Shown piece by piece: positions 8,333-17,997 of a DNA stretch of 64,000 nucleotides (position 1 is the first letter of the stretch; each line of letters opens with the position of its first letter). The notes below the pieces were generated by a model that was given only the letters and a program-made list of their open reading frames with translations, had not been told where the DNA came from and made no database searches. Made by a program: the position numbers and the translations under genes. Source of the stretch: Cytophagales bacterium (GTDB lineage Bacteria > Bacteroidota > Bacteroidia > Cytophagales > 172606-1); assembly GCA_030448185.1 (NCBI GenBank), contig JAUJNL010000001.1, forward strand, positions 93,069-157,068. The letters run 5' to 3'.

Positions 8333-9385
8333 ATGGCTGACGAGAAAGTAATGTTTAAAGTAACAATAGATAATATAGAGGTAGAAGTAGAGCCGGGAAC
8401 GACCATTTTACAGGCGGCCCGGAAGATCGGGGGAGATGTAGCTCCTCCGGCAATGTGCTACTATTCTACTTTGAAAGGAAGTGGCGGGAAGTGTCGGGCT
8501 TGTCTGGTAAAAGTGGCTGCGGGTTCGGCCAAAGACCCACGCCCCATGCCCAAACTGGTAGCTTCCTGCATTACGCCGGCACAGGATGGGATGGTAGTGC
8601 AAAACACGACTAATCCCGAAGTGCTGGAAACCCGCAAAGGAGTCGTGGAATTTCTGCTCATCAATCACCCATTGGACTGCCCCATTTGTGACCAGGCCGG
8701 GGAATGCAGCTTGCAGGATTTTGCCTACGAACACGGGGTATCCAATACCCGATACGAAGAAGAACGCCGCACGTTTGATAAAATAGATATTGGCCCGTAC
8801 ATCCAATTGCACATGACGCGATGCATTCTCTGCTACCGCTGCGTGTACACGGCTGATCAGCTAACCAACAAGCGGGTTCATGGGGTATTGGGAAGGGGCG
8901 ATGCCTCCGAAATCAGTACATATATTGAGAAGGCCATTGACAACGACTTCTCCGGTAATGTAATTGATGTTTGCCCGGTAGGCGCTTTAACCGATAAAAC
9001 CTTTCGTTTCAAGCAACGGGTGTGGTTCACCAAGCCGGTAGATGCCCATCGTGACTGCGAGAAGTGCTGCGGCAAGGTAGTATTGTGGTACCGCGGAGAT
9101 GACGTACTGCGGGTAACGGCCCGTAAAAATGAGTGGAACGAGGTAAGTGAATTCATCTGCAATACCTGCCGCTTTGATAAGAAAAAGACCAGTGACTGGG
9201 TAATTGAAGGACCCCGTAAAATCGACGGCAAATCGGTGATTTCGCAGAATCATTACGTGAAGAAAGAGGTGCCTGACTACATCTATAAAGTAGCCAGCAC
9301 TTATAAGCCTATTGACGACCTGCCCAAGCAGTTGCCCGAAGGGGAAGCGCCAACGGCAGTAGACATGCGGATTCAGAAGAAGTAA
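8333..9385 (+). CDS. nuoG: NADH-quinone oxidoreductase subunit G, short form without molybdopterin-like domain
   Basis: A 350-residue protein; E. coli NuoG has about 900. Iron-sulfur ligands are visible for N1b (Cys42, 54, 57, 79), N5 (His112, Cys116, 119, 125) and N4 (Cys164, 167, 170, 214). The N7 motif is incomplete: Cys242, Cys245 and Cys276 align, but position 249 is Val where the third Cys should be. The large C-terminal molybdopterin-type domain is missing. As I recall, short NuoG proteins are usual in Bacteroidota, so this is probably native and not truncated. No frameshift is seen near the stop. Confidence 0.93.
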   Translation: MADEKVMFKVTIDNIEVEVEPGTTILQAARKIGGDVAPPAMCYYSTLKGSGGKCRACLVKVAAGSAKDPRPMPKLVASCITPAQDGMVVQNTTNPEVLETRKGVVEFLLINHPLDCPICDQAGECSLQDFAYEHGVSNTRYEEERRTFDKIDIGPYIQLHMTRCILCYRCVYTADQLTNKRVHGVLGRGDASEISTYIEKAIDNDFSGNVIDVCPVGALTDKTFRFKQRVWFTKPVDAHRDCEKCCGKVVLWYRGDDVLRVTARKNEWNEVSEFICNTCRFDKKKTSDWVIEGPRKIDGKSVISQNHYVKKEVPDYIYKVASTYKPIDDLPKQLPEGEAPTAVDMRIQKK

Positions 9386-9544
9386 CTTTTAGAAATGTTA
9401 AATTCTAAATGCTTAATGGTAAATGAAAATGAATATCTGTTTGTTTCTCCTTTATTCATTAACAGTTAGCGAATAATATTCCTAAAAAATCAGAATTGAG
9501 AATTTAACATTCAACATTTAGCATCTTTAGCATCTATAAATATC

Positions 9545-10705
9545 ATGGAGTTATCCATATTAATAGTTAAATCCCTTATCATTCTGGTCATTTTCGGCAT
9601 TACCCTGCTGATTGCGACCTACTCTACCTACGCGGAACGCAAGGTGGCTGCTTTCCTGCAAGACCGTCCCGGTCCCAATCGGGCTGGTCCTTTTGGATTG
9701 CTGCAGCCTATTGCTGATGCTGGAAAAATGTTCTTCAAAGAAGAATTCATTCCGCGTCAGGCCAGTACCTGGCTGTTTATCCTGGGACCCTGTCTCGCCA
9801 TGATTACGGCGCTAATGTCCAGTGCGGTGGTGCCTTTCGGTGATACGATTCTGGTAGATGGCAAAGAAGTAATGGTGCAGGGAATCGACGTAAATATAGG
9901 CTTGCTGTACGTATTTGGGGTAGTTTCGCTGGGTGTGTACGGCATTATGATTGGTGGTTGGGCTTCCAATAATAAGTTTTCCTTATTAGGGGCTATTCGG
10001 GCGGCTTCGCAGAACATCAGCTACGAGTTGGCAATGGGCCTTTCTATCATTGCCATTCTGATGATGTCGGGTTCACTGTCGCTGCGTACGATTGTAGAGC
10101 AGCAGCACGGTATGAACTGGAATATTCTCTATCAGCCAGTAGGCTTTATCCTCTTCCTGACTTGCGCCTTTGCCGAGTGTAATCGTACACCATTTGACCT
10201 GCCAGAGTGCGAAACGGAACTGATTGGCGGCTACCACACGGAGTACAGCAGTATGAAACTGGGCTTTTACCTGTTTGCCGAGTACATTAACATGTTTATT
10301 TCTTCCGCCGTGATCTCGACTTTATACTTTGGTGGTTACAACTACCCAGGTATGGATTGGGTGAGAGAAACCTTAACGGGCAGTTTAGGAGCTGTGGCAG
10401 GTCATAATGTCGCTACGCTGATTGGCACTATTGTTTTCTTTGGAAAAACGTTCTTCTTTATCTTCTTTTTCATGTGGGTTCGCTGGACGCTGCCTCGTTT
10501 CAGATACGACCAACTAATGAATTTAGGCTGGAAGAGCATGATACCCATTGCCATTCTGAACATATTGCTAACCGGTGCCGGTTTATTATTAAACACCAAA
10601 TTGATGAGCTGGGTAATGGTGGTAATTATTGTACTGGTGGTAGTAGTGCAGGGTGCCGTGGCCAATAAGAAGCGTGCCCAAACGCAAAGTTATTCAAAAG
10701 CCTAA
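9545..10705 (+). CDS. nuoH: NADH-quinone oxidoreductase subunit H
   Basis: A 386-residue polytopic membrane protein. Family signatures include AERKVAAFLQDRPGPNRAGP near the N-terminus, ISYELAMGLSII, and the quinone-channel loop AECNRTPFDLPECETELIGG followed by YHTEYSSMKLG. NuoH connects the peripheral and membrane arms. The leader (9386-9544) is an AT-rich spacer of paired short words. The gene is intact. Confidence 0.97.
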   Translation: MELSILIVKSLIILVIFGITLLIATYSTYAERKVAAFLQDRPGPNRAGPFGLLQPIADAGKMFFKEEFIPRQASTWLFILGPCLAMITALMSSAVVPFGDTILVDGKEVMVQGIDVNIGLLYVFGVVSLGVYGIMIGGWASNNKFSLLGAIRAASQNISYELAMGLSIIAILMMSGSLSLRTIVEQQHGMNWNILYQPVGFILFLTCAFAECNRTPFDLPECETELIGGYHTEYSSMKLGFYLFAEYINMFISSAVISTLYFGGYNYPGMDWVRETLTGSLGAVAGHNVATLIGTIVFFGKTFFFIFFFMWVRWTLPRFRYDQLMNLGWKSMIPIAILNILLTGAGLLLNTKLMSWVMVVIIVLVVVVQGAVANKKRAQTQSYSKA

Positions 10706-10721
10706 TTTTCTTTGACTTATT

Positions 10722-11258
10722 ATGCAATTAACCAATAGAGCGAGGAAAACTGATAAAAGCCCGATGACTCTGGCCGAGCGGCTGTATATACCCGCGATAG
10801 CCGGTGGACTCGGAACGACGATCAAACACTTCTTTCGCAAAAAACCAACCATTCAATATCCCGAGCAAAAACGGGAGTTCAGCCCCGTATTCCGCGGATT
10901 ACACGTATTGAAGCGGGATGAACAGGGTCGTGAACGCTGTACGGCCTGCGGCTTGTGTGCGGTTGCCTGTCCGGCCGAAGCCATTACGATGACTGGTGCC
11001 GAACGCAAGAAAGGCGAGGAAAACCTGTACCGGGAAGAAAAGTATGCGGCCGTATATGAGATTAATATGCTCCGCTGCATTTTCTGCGGTTTGTGCGAAG
11101 AGGCTTGCCCAAAGGCCGCCATTTTCCTGCAACCCGATAAAGTAGCTCCGGCCTTCTTTGAGCGGGATGAAGTAATCTTCGGCAAAGACCGATTGGTAGA
11201 AAAGATGGATGACCGGGCCTCTACCGGTATTGAAAAATATACGGGTGTTAAATCGTGA
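10722..11258 (+). CDS. nuoI: NADH-quinone oxidoreductase subunit I (two [4Fe-4S])
   Basis: A 178-residue ferredoxin-type protein. Two 4Fe-4S motifs are clear: CTACGLCAVACP (Cys73, 76, 79, 83) and CIFCGLCEEACP (Cys119, 122, 125, 129), which bind N6a and N6b. The N-terminal amphipathic segment fits membrane association. It starts 16 bases after nuoH. A REP-like hairpin follows the stop. Confidence 0.97.
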   Translation: MQLTNRARKTDKSPMTLAERLYIPAIAGGLGTTIKHFFRKKPTIQYPEQKREFSPVFRGLHVLKRDEQGRERCTACGLCAVACPAEAITMTGAERKKGEENLYREEKYAAVYEINMLRCIFCGLCEEACPKAAIFLQPDKVAPAFFERDEVIFGKDRLVEKMDDRASTGIEKYTGVKS

Positions 11259-11305
11259 TTGGTACATGAGATAATGTCTGTTTGTTATTAGCAGACATCT
11301 AAAAC

Positions 11306-11399
11306 CGTCATTGCGAGGAACGAAGCAATCTCGACACGCTAACGGTCGGAAATCTTGCCGGTAGCTCCGAAAAAGATTGCTTCGTTCCTCGCAATGACG
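11306..11399 (+). repeat. REP-like palindromic element between nuoI and nuoJ
   Basis: A 94-base inverted repeat whose arms of about 25 bases (11306-11331 and 11374-11399) begin CGTCATTGCGAGGAACGAAG and are almost perfectly complementary. The same arm sequence occurs at 23198-23331. The RNA would form one long hairpin within the nuo transcript. Confidence 0.85.
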
Positions 11400-11427
11400 A
11401 ATACATAGTTTATAAAATATAACCTCA

Positions 11428-11939
11428 ATGGCGGATAAAACTTTCTACTTCCTTACTTTTCTAACCCTTCTATTTGCGCTGCTGGTGGTCTTCTCTAAAA
11501 ACCCCGTTTACAGCGTATTGTACCTGATTCTCACAATTTTCTGCCTTTCCGGACATTATCTTCTGCTCAATGCCCAGTTTCTGTTTGCGGTAAACATAAT
11601 TGTCTACGCTGGGGCCATTATGGTACTATTCCTGTTTGTGATTATGTTCCTGAACTTGCGGGAGGATGCTGAACCGCAGAAAAGTACGGCCAGTAAACTA
11701 GCCGCGGTAGTAGCTGGAGGTATGCTGCTGGTCGTTATGGTTGCAGCCCTGAGACGCGTTGATGCCGGTTCATACAACCCTGCGACTTATAATTCCCAGA
11801 TTGGCCTGGTAGAGAATCTAGGTAAGGTTTTTTTAGGGACTTTCTGCTGCCGTTTGAACTGGCTTCGATCTTGTTCCTAGTGGCAATGGTGGGAGCCGTA
11901 ATGTTAGGAAAACGGGAAGCAGGCGAAAGGAACTTCTGA
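11428..11939 (+). CDS. nuoJ: NADH-quinone oxidoreductase subunit J, with one frameshift
   Basis: A membrane subunit of complex I: YSVLYLILTIFCLSGHYLLL, then VNIIVYAGAIMVLFLFVIMFLNL, the typical NuoJ helix-3 signature. The frame breaks in a run of seven T (11828-11834) and terminates at 11880. Adding one T restores RDFLLPFELASILFLVAMVGAVMLGKREAGERNF with a stop at 11937-11939, exactly the expected NuoJ end. As NuoJ is essential for complex I, a missed base in the homopolymer is more likely than a real mutation. Confidence 0.9.
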
Positions 11940-11950
11940 GAAACTAAGCA

Positions 11951-11983
11951 AACCTCGTGAGAATCAGCTTCACGAGGTTTTTT
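11951..11983 (+). terminator. Terminator-like hairpin between nuoJ and nuoK
   Basis: The stem AACCTCGTGA (11951-11960) pairs perfectly with TCACGAGGTT (11970-11979) and is followed by six T (11978-11983). This is a canonical intrinsic terminator shape, 12 bases after the nuoJ stop in the middle of the nuo operon. Confidence 0.75.
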
Positions 11984-12077
11984 ATTTAGATAAAATAATC
12001 ACTTACCAGCACAAAAAGTTACTGCCTGCCTTTCGGATTTGCGTGCAAATTCATCCGGGCAATTACAAAAGTTTGAA

Positions 12078-12085
12078 TAACTTTG
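12078..12085 (+). promoter_or_regulatory. Candidate internal promoter before nuoK
   Basis: TAACTTTG fits the Bacteroidota -7 box TAnnTTTG and lies 40 bases before the nuoK ATG. It follows the terminator-like hairpin at 11951-11983, so it could restart transcription of nuoK-N. No well-spaced -33 TTTG is visible. Confidence 0.35.
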
Positions 12086-12124
12086 GCCGCTTTTTCGGAG
12101 TAATTCTTTATAGAAATTCAACGC

Positions 12125-12454
12125 ATGGAAGAAATACCGGGTGTTATTCGAACCATTCCCCTCAATCACTACATCTTTTTCAGCACGGCGCTTTTTGTTA
12201 TCGGAATTGTAGGTGTACTTGTCCGCCGTAATGCCCTCATCATTTTCATGTCTGTGGAACTAATGTTGAATGCCGTTAACCTGTTATTAACTGCCTTCTC
12301 TGCTTACCGTTCCGATGCCTCCGGACAGGTATTCGTATTCTTTATCATGGCCGTTGCCGCAGCGGAGGTTTCGGTCGGTTTAGCCATTATCGTGATGATT
12401 TACCGGAATAACCGAAGTGTAGATATTGGCATTCTGAACCGTCTTAAATGGTAG
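12125..12454 (+). CDS. nuoK: NADH-quinone oxidoreductase subunit K
   Basis: A 109-residue protein with three membrane helices. It contains LFVIGIVGVLVRRNALIIFMSVELMLNAVNLLL with the conserved membrane Glu of the proton path, and a second Glu in AAAEVSVGLAIIVMIYRN. NuoK is an antiporter-like membrane subunit of the MrpC type. The gene is intact. It is separated from nuoJ by 185 bases containing a hairpin and a promoter box. Confidence 0.96.
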   Translation: MEEIPGVIRTIPLNHYIFFSTALFVIGIVGVLVRRNALIIFMSVELMLNAVNLLLTAFSAYRSDASGQVFVFFIMAVAAAEVSVGLAIIVMIYRNNRSVDIGILNRLKW

Positions 12455-12583
12455 TAGATAACTTAGAGCTTTTTAACGAACCCTAAAGCTTTTACGCACT
12501 ACTCCAACATACAAGTTAGGATACTTTATTTAAGAGTCAATTTTCAACTCATACGCCTATCCGCAAATTAGCACATCAACAAC

Positions 12584-14528
12584 ATGGCTGATTCTTCGCA
12601 ATACACACTTATTTGTCTGCTTATTCCCCTAATTCCGCTAATCGGGTTTATTATTAACGGGTTAGGATTCCGGCACTTGCCTAAGGGATCCGTAGGAATT
12701 ATTGGATCACTGGCAGCCATTGCTTCCTTTGTACTGTCTTTGGTATTGTTCAATGGTTTTTTGAGTGGCGGCAGCAAGCCTATTACAGTCAGTTACTTTG
12801 ACTGGATCAGCGCCGGTGACCTGCGCATTTCCTTCTCTTTTCTAATTGACCAGTTGTCGCTGCTAATGCTGATGATTATTACGGGAGTTGGTTCACTCAT
12901 TCATATCTATTCCATCGGTTACATGAAGCATGATGAAGGCTTTGGGAAGTTTTTCGCTTTCCTGAATCTTTTTCTGTTTTCGATGCTACTGCTGGTAATG
13001 GGTTCCAACTATCCCATGATGTTTATTGGCTGGGAAGGAGTTGGCTTATGCTCCTTCCTGCTGATTGGTTTCTGGAATAAGAATCCCAATTACAACCTGG
13101 CGGCCCGGAAGGCTTTCGTCATGAACCGCATTGGCGACTTAGGCTTCCTGCTGGGCATTTTCATGATTTTTCTGCATTTAGAAGTGTAGAATACAGTGAA
13201 GTTTTTGCCAAGGCCGCGGATACCTTTGGCATCAATGATACCGCCGTAGTCGCCATTACCCTGTTGCTTTTTGTGGGCGCTATGGGTAAAAGTGCCCAAA
13301 TTCCACTCTATACCTGGTTGCCGGATGCTATGGCCGGTCCAACACCGGTGTCGGCCCTGATTCACGCGGCAACGATGGTAACGGCGGGTATTTATATGGT
13401 AATTCGTTCCAACGTACTGTTCACTTTAGCCCCAACTACCCTGGAAGTAATTGCGGTGATTGGGTTAGCTACGGCATTGCTGGCGGCTACCATCGGCATC
13501 TTCCAGAATGATATTAAGAAAGTATTGGCTTATTCTACAGTCAGTCAGTTAGGATATATGTTCCTGGGGCTGGGCGTGATGGCGTATTCTTCCTCCATGT
13601 TCCACGTCATTACCCATGCTTTCTTTAAAGCCCTGCTTTTCCTTGGGCCGGCAGCGTAATCCACGCGATGAGTAATGAGCAAGACGTTCGGAGCATGGGT
13701 GGTCTGCGCAAATATTTGCCTGTTACCTTCCTTACCTTCCTGATTGCAACGATTGCTATTGCCGGTATTCCTCCGTTTGCGGGTTTCTTCTCCAAGGATG
13801 AGATTCTAATGCACGTATACGAACACAGCCCAATTATGTGGGTACTGGCCGTAATTGGTTCGATGATGACTTCCTTCTACATGTTCCGCCTGTTGTTTCT
13901 GACTTTCTCCGGCAGTTTCCGGGGAACACACGAACAGAAACATCACCTGCACGAGTCTCCGGCTTCTATGACTATTCCACTGATTGTACTGGCTATTCTT
14001 TCAGCAGCTGGCGGTTTCATTGGCATTCCGGAGGCTTTAGGCGGTCACAACTGGCTGAGTAATTTTATGAGTCCGCTCTATGACTTATCCCGGCGGGTTC
14101 GTCCGGAATCTTTCGGCGAAACGCATCTTTCTCATTCTACGGAATATATGCTGATGGGTGTATCGGTAGGAGCTGCCTTAATTGCATTAGTCATTGCCTT
14201 CGTGCTATACGTGAGCCGCAAATCGGTTCCGGCGCCGGAGGGAGAACGACTGCCTGCTCTGCAAAACCTGGTATACAACAAGTACTACATCGACGAATTA
14301 TATAACAACCTGATTGTAAAACCCCTGATGCTGCTGGGTGACTTCCTGTACGGGGTGTTCGAATTCTTTGTGATTGACCTGATTGTCAATGGGGTGGGCA
14401 AAGCCGTACAGGCATTTAGTGGCGTAGTACGGCGGTTACAAACGGGGGCCATCGGGTTTTATATCTTTGCTATGGTGATTGGCATTGTCGTACTCCTGTT
14501 GTTCAATTTCAGAGGCTTTATTCTTTAA
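12584..14528 (+). CDS. nuoL: NADH-quinone oxidoreductase subunit L, with two frameshifts
   Basis: A proton-pumping antiporter-like subunit of about 645 residues. Three consecutive frames give one NuoL: residues up to MIFLHLEV (stop at 13189), then [19 protein letters not shown] to [11 protein letters not shown] (stop at 13659), then [20 protein letters not shown] onward. One base is missing near 13180-13188. Another is missing in the GGG at 13645-13647, where GGGG restores [17 protein letters not shown]. Both are single-base contractions, most likely sequence errors. The C-terminus has the lateral helix and anchor expected of NuoL. Confidence 0.9.
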
Positions 14529-14533
14529 GATAC

Positions 14534-15988
14534 ATGATTACGATATTTCTGATTGCGTTTCCGATTGTAGCCGGCCTGATCACTTTACTGCTGAAGGGGG
14601 AAACGGTAAAGCGGTTTGCCTTTCTGCTTTCGTTAGTTGAGTTGGTCGCTACCCTCTATGCCGTTTCTCAATTTAATCCGGCAGGGATTAACCCCGCTTT
14701 GGCCTTCAGTTATCCCTGGATTGAATCGTTAGGTATTTCTTTTTCAGGAAATATAGATGGAATCAGCCTGCTGCTGGTGATTCTGACTACGTTGCTGGTT
14801 CCGGTTATTATCCTGTCTACATTTGGCCGGTCCTATGCAAATCCTTCTGCTTTCTACGCCTTAATTCTATTTATGGAAGCGGGACTGGTAGGCGTGTTCA
14901 CTGCTACGGATGCTTTTCTGTTTTACTTGTTCTGGGAGGCCGCTCTAATTCCGGTTTACTTCCTGGCTGGCGTTTGGGGTGGTGAAAGGAGAATAGCCGT
15001 TACGTTTAAATTCTTCATTTATACCATATTCGGCAGCTTGTTTATGCTGCTGGCTATGACCTACCTCTATTTCCAGACGCCAGGAACGCATTCCTCCAGC
15101 CTGGAAGCTTTTTACGCCCTGGACCTGACTACTGGTACGCAAGCGTGGTTATTCTGGGCTTTGTTTATTGCTTTTGCGATTAAAATGCCAGTTTTCCCCT
15201 TCCATACCTGGCAACCGGATACCTACGCGGAATCTCCTACTCCGGCAACCATGTTGTTAGCGGGTATTATGCTGAAAATGGGAATTTATGGCGTAATTCG
15301 TTGGCTGTTACCGGTAGTTCCGGCAGGAGTAGCCCAGTGGGGGACCACTGCTATTATTCTGTCGGTCATCGGCATTGTATATGGTTCAATCATTGCCATC
15401 CGGCAGCGTGACATTAAGCGGATTCTGGCTTATTCTTCTTTTGCCCACGTAGGATTAATGTCCGCCGGAGTCTTCTCCTTAAGCACGGAAGGAATGCAGG
15501 GAGCCGTGGTGCAAATGCTGGCTCACGGAGTTAACGTAGTGGGCTTGTTCTTTATCGCTGAAATCATTGGGCGCCGCATTAATACCCGTGAACTGGCCCA
15601 AATGGGGGGAATTACGCAGAATGCTCCAAGTCTGACCGTGTTTTTCATGATCTTGCTGCTGGGTAGCGTTGCCCTACCTTTGACCAATGGTTTTGTTGGT
15701 GAGTTTCTGTTGTTGTACGGGGTGTTTACCTTCAATCCGTGGTACGCAGCCGTAGCCGGACTAACCATTATTTTAAGCGCCGTGTATATGCTCCGCTTGT
15801 TTCAGGGCACGATGTTCGGCGAACAAAATGAACTGACAGCTGGGATGAGTGATTTGACGTTAACCGAAAAAATCGCCCTGTTTCCGCTGGCATTCATGGT
15901 CTTCTGGATTGGAATGTATCCGGCTCCGTTCCTGAAACTGACTGAGCCAGCCGTGCAGAACCTATTGCAACAGGTAGTGCAGCAGTAG
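14534..15988 (+). CDS. nuoM: NADH-quinone oxidoreductase subunit M
   Basis: A 484-residue, roughly 14-helix antiporter-like subunit. Conserved parts are LFYLFWEAALIPVYFLAGVWGG (membrane Glu), KMPVFPFHTWQPDTYAESPTP and KRILAYSSFAHVGLMSAGVF. It is one of three proton-pumping subunits of complex I. It starts 5 bases after nuoL. The gene is intact. Confidence 0.97.
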   Translation: MITIFLIAFPIVAGLITLLLKGETVKRFAFLLSLVELVATLYAVSQFNPAGINPALAFSYPWIESLGISFSGNIDGISLLLVILTTLLVPVIILSTFGRSYANPSAFYALILFMEAGLVGVFTATDAFLFYLFWEAALIPVYFLAGVWGGERRIAVTFKFFIYTIFGSLFMLLAMTYLYFQTPGTHSSSLEAFYALDLTTGTQAWLFWALFIAFAIKMPVFPFHTWQPDTYAESPTPATMLLAGIMLKMGIYGVIRWLLPVVPAGVAQWGTTAIILSVIGIVYGSIIAIRQRDIKRILAYSSFAHVGLMSAGVFSLSTEGMQGAVVQMLAHGVNVVGLFFIAEIIGRRINTRELAQMGGITQNAPSLTVFFMILLLGSVALPLTNGFVGEFLLLYGVFTFNPWYAAVAGLTIILSAVYMLRLFQGTMFGEQNELTAGMSDLTLTEKIALFPLAFMVFWIGMYPAPFLKLTEPAVQNLLQQVVQQ

Positions 15989-16131
15989 ATGTTCGGTATC
16001 AGGTATTGGGTAATAAGTATTAGCAAAAAAATGAACGATTATATTAATCCCAAAGATTAATTAGAAAACTACGTCCCAATACCTAAACCTAATACCTAAT
16101 ACCCAGTACCTAATACCTCATAACAATAAAG
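15989..16131 (+). repeat. Word-repeat spacer between nuoM and nuoN
   Basis: The left end carries GGTATTGGGTAATAAGTATT and the right end repeats CCTAATACC-type words (CCTAATACCTAATACCCAG...). The two sides are roughly complementary and could pair as one long imperfect hairpin across the gap. No gene is seen. Confidence 0.6.
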
Positions 16132-17550
16132 ATGTTTTCATCCCTCATTCTTTTATCCGTTTTCGGAATCCTCAACCTGTTCCTGGGGTTTCTCAAATCC
16201 CGGTCCTGGTTGTTACCGGTTACTATTCTGTTTTTACTGACGGCTTTAGGGGCAGTCGTGCTGGACTGGAATAAGTCATTCTATTTTCTGAATTACATGA
16301 TGAGTACCGATAATGTATCGGTAGCTTTTACTTCCATCATCATTCTTTCTACGGTTCTTATCATACCGCTTTCCAGGGCCTACGTCCGAACGGAGGGGGC
16401 GCCTGTAGCTGAGTATTACGCCATTTTGCTGTTCTCAGTGGTAGGAGCCATTATGATGGTTGGGTTCGAAAACCTGCTGATGCTGTTTATCGGCTTGGAG
16501 ACGCTTTCGATTGCCATGTACGTGCTGGCAGGTAGCGACAAACGGAATCCCCGTTCGCATGAAGCAGCATTGAAGTATTTGCTGATGGGTTCTTTTGCCA
16601 CGGGCATTCTCCTGTTTGGCGTGGCATTGTTATACGGGGCCACGGGTTCTTTTGGCTTGGGTGGGATTAAGGCTTACGTGGTTTCTAATGCCGGAAACAT
16701 TTCCCCACTGCTATATCTGGGGCTTTCATTCGTACTGGTAGGTATCTTGTTCAAACTTTCCGTGGCTCCCTTCCACTTCTGGACTCCTGATGTATATGAC
16801 GGGGCTCCTACCCTGTTTACGGCCTTTATGTCCACCATCGTAAAAACAGCCGGATTCGCTGCCTTATTTAAAATTCTTTCCGTTTCTTTTACCGGGGTTT
16901 ATAATTTTTGGTGGGTTATGATGGCCGCAGCAACTGTACTGACCCTTTTTATTGGCAATATTACGGCTGTCTACCAGAGTAGTTTCAAACGCATGCTGGC
17001 TTACTCCAGTATCTCCCACGCCGGGTATTTGCTGATTGCCATTACTACCCTGGGGCCAGCTTCCCGGGAGTCTATTCTATTCTACTCACTGGCTTATTCT
17101 CTGGCTACGATTACTTCTTTTGCCGTACTGATGTTGGTGAATGAGCAGCGTGGCGGGGAGGGTTACACTTCCTTTAATGGTTTAGGCAAACAAAATCCGT
17201 TCCTGGCATTTACCTTAACTGTAGCGATGTGTTCGCTGGCCGGTATTCCGCTCACCGCCGGGTTCCTGGGCAAGCTCTTTATCTTTCTGAATGCCTTGGA
17301 AAAAGGATTTGTCTGGTTACTGGTAGTAGCCGTACTAATGTCTGCCGTAGGGATTTACTACTACTTCCGCGTGGTCATTGCCATGTATATGAAGGGTAGC
17401 AGCGAAGAAGTAATGTTAAGTGATGGCAAAGATGTTTTAACAACCGATAAAATTGTTGTTCCCGGTTCATTTCAAGTGGTACTGGCTATCACTACTGCGC
17501 TGACTATTCTCTTGGGTATCTTCCCGAACTTTGTAATGAACTTATTCTAA
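16132..17550 (+). CDS. nuoN: NADH-quinone oxidoreductase subunit N
   Basis: A 472-residue antiporter-like subunit. It contains MLFIGLETLSIAMYVLAG with the membrane Glu, FKLSVAPFHFWTPDVYDGAPT, and RMLAYSSISHAGYLLIAI. It is the last gene of the operon and is followed by a strong bidirectional terminator. The gene is intact. Confidence 0.97.
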   Translation: MFSSLILLSVFGILNLFLGFLKSRSWLLPVTILFLLTALGAVVLDWNKSFYFLNYMMSTDNVSVAFTSIIILSTVLIIPLSRAYVRTEGAPVAEYYAILLFSVVGAIMMVGFENLLMLFIGLETLSIAMYVLAGSDKRNPRSHEAALKYLLMGSFATGILLFGVALLYGATGSFGLGGIKAYVVSNAGNISPLLYLGLSFVLVGILFKLSVAPFHFWTPDVYDGAPTLFTAFMSTIVKTAGFAALFKILSVSFTGVYNFWWVMMAAATVLTLFIGNITAVYQSSFKRMLAYSSISHAGYLLIAITTLGPASRESILFYSLAYSLATITSFAVLMLVNEQRGGEGYTSFNGLGKQNPFLAFTLTVAMCSLAGIPLTAGFLGKLFIFLNALEKGFVWLLVVAVLMSAVGIYYYFRVVIAMYMKGSSEEVMLSDGKDVLTTDKIVVPGSFQVVLAITTALTILLGIFPNFVMNLF

Positions 17551-17591
17551 TCTGAGTCGGGAACTTCCCCGGATAAATGCCATTAAGATAT

Positions 17592-17628
17592 CATCAAAAA
17601 AGCCGCTTATTACAGCGGCTTTTTTGAT
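17592..17628. terminator. Bidirectional terminator after nuoN
   Basis: ATCAAAAAAGCCGCT pairs with AGCGGCTTTTTTGAT around a short loop. A-run and T-run flank both sides, so it serves nuoN on the plus strand and the convergent YtxH gene on the minus strand. Confidence 0.9.
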
Positions 17629-17646
17629 AGAGGTAACGTTTTATCC

Positions 17647-17997
17647 TTATATGTTTCCAGACTGGTTAGCGGAATTAGTTGCATTGCCGCTATTCTGATC
17701 ATTAGCCTTACCAGTCATTTGCTCCGCTTTTTCTACCACCTTGTTAATAGTAGAAGAGGCGTTTGCCTTTAAATCATTAAGTTGAGTTCCTGCCTGATTT
17801 GCCCAATCTCCGGCTTTACCAGCCAGACCATTAGCTGTATCGGCTATTTTACGGCGGCTCTCCTGACCTGAGAAAGGAGCCAGTAACATACCAGCCGCTA
17901 CGCCGGCGGCTGCACCTAATATAAAGGTGAGTAAGGCGCTGGTATTATTATCGTTGTTGTTCTCTTCGTATCCTTCAAAACGTCTTGGCATTGTCAT
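17647..17997 (-). CDS. YtxH domain stress-related membrane protein
   Basis: A 116-residue protein. After a polar N-terminus comes the single membrane segment LLTFILGAAAGVAAGMLLAPFSG followed by QESRRKIADTA, the YtxH (gas-vesicle-like GvpP) signature. The rest is a long helical tail rich in Ala, Lys and Asn, probably coiled coil. Members are often linked to general stress, but the molecular role is unknown. It is convergent with nuoN. Confidence 0.85.
   Translation of the reverse strand: MTMPRRFEGYEENNNDNNTSALLTFILGAAAGVAAGMLLAPFSGQESRRKIADTANGLAGKAGDWANQAGTQLNDLKANASSTINKVVEKAEQMTGKANDQNSGNATNSANQSGNI

Noticed and set aside
8333..9385. NuoG as a truncated or broken gene.
   Set aside because: The frame closes cleanly, intergenic spacer follows, and short NuoG forms are, to my knowledge, usual in Bacteroidota.
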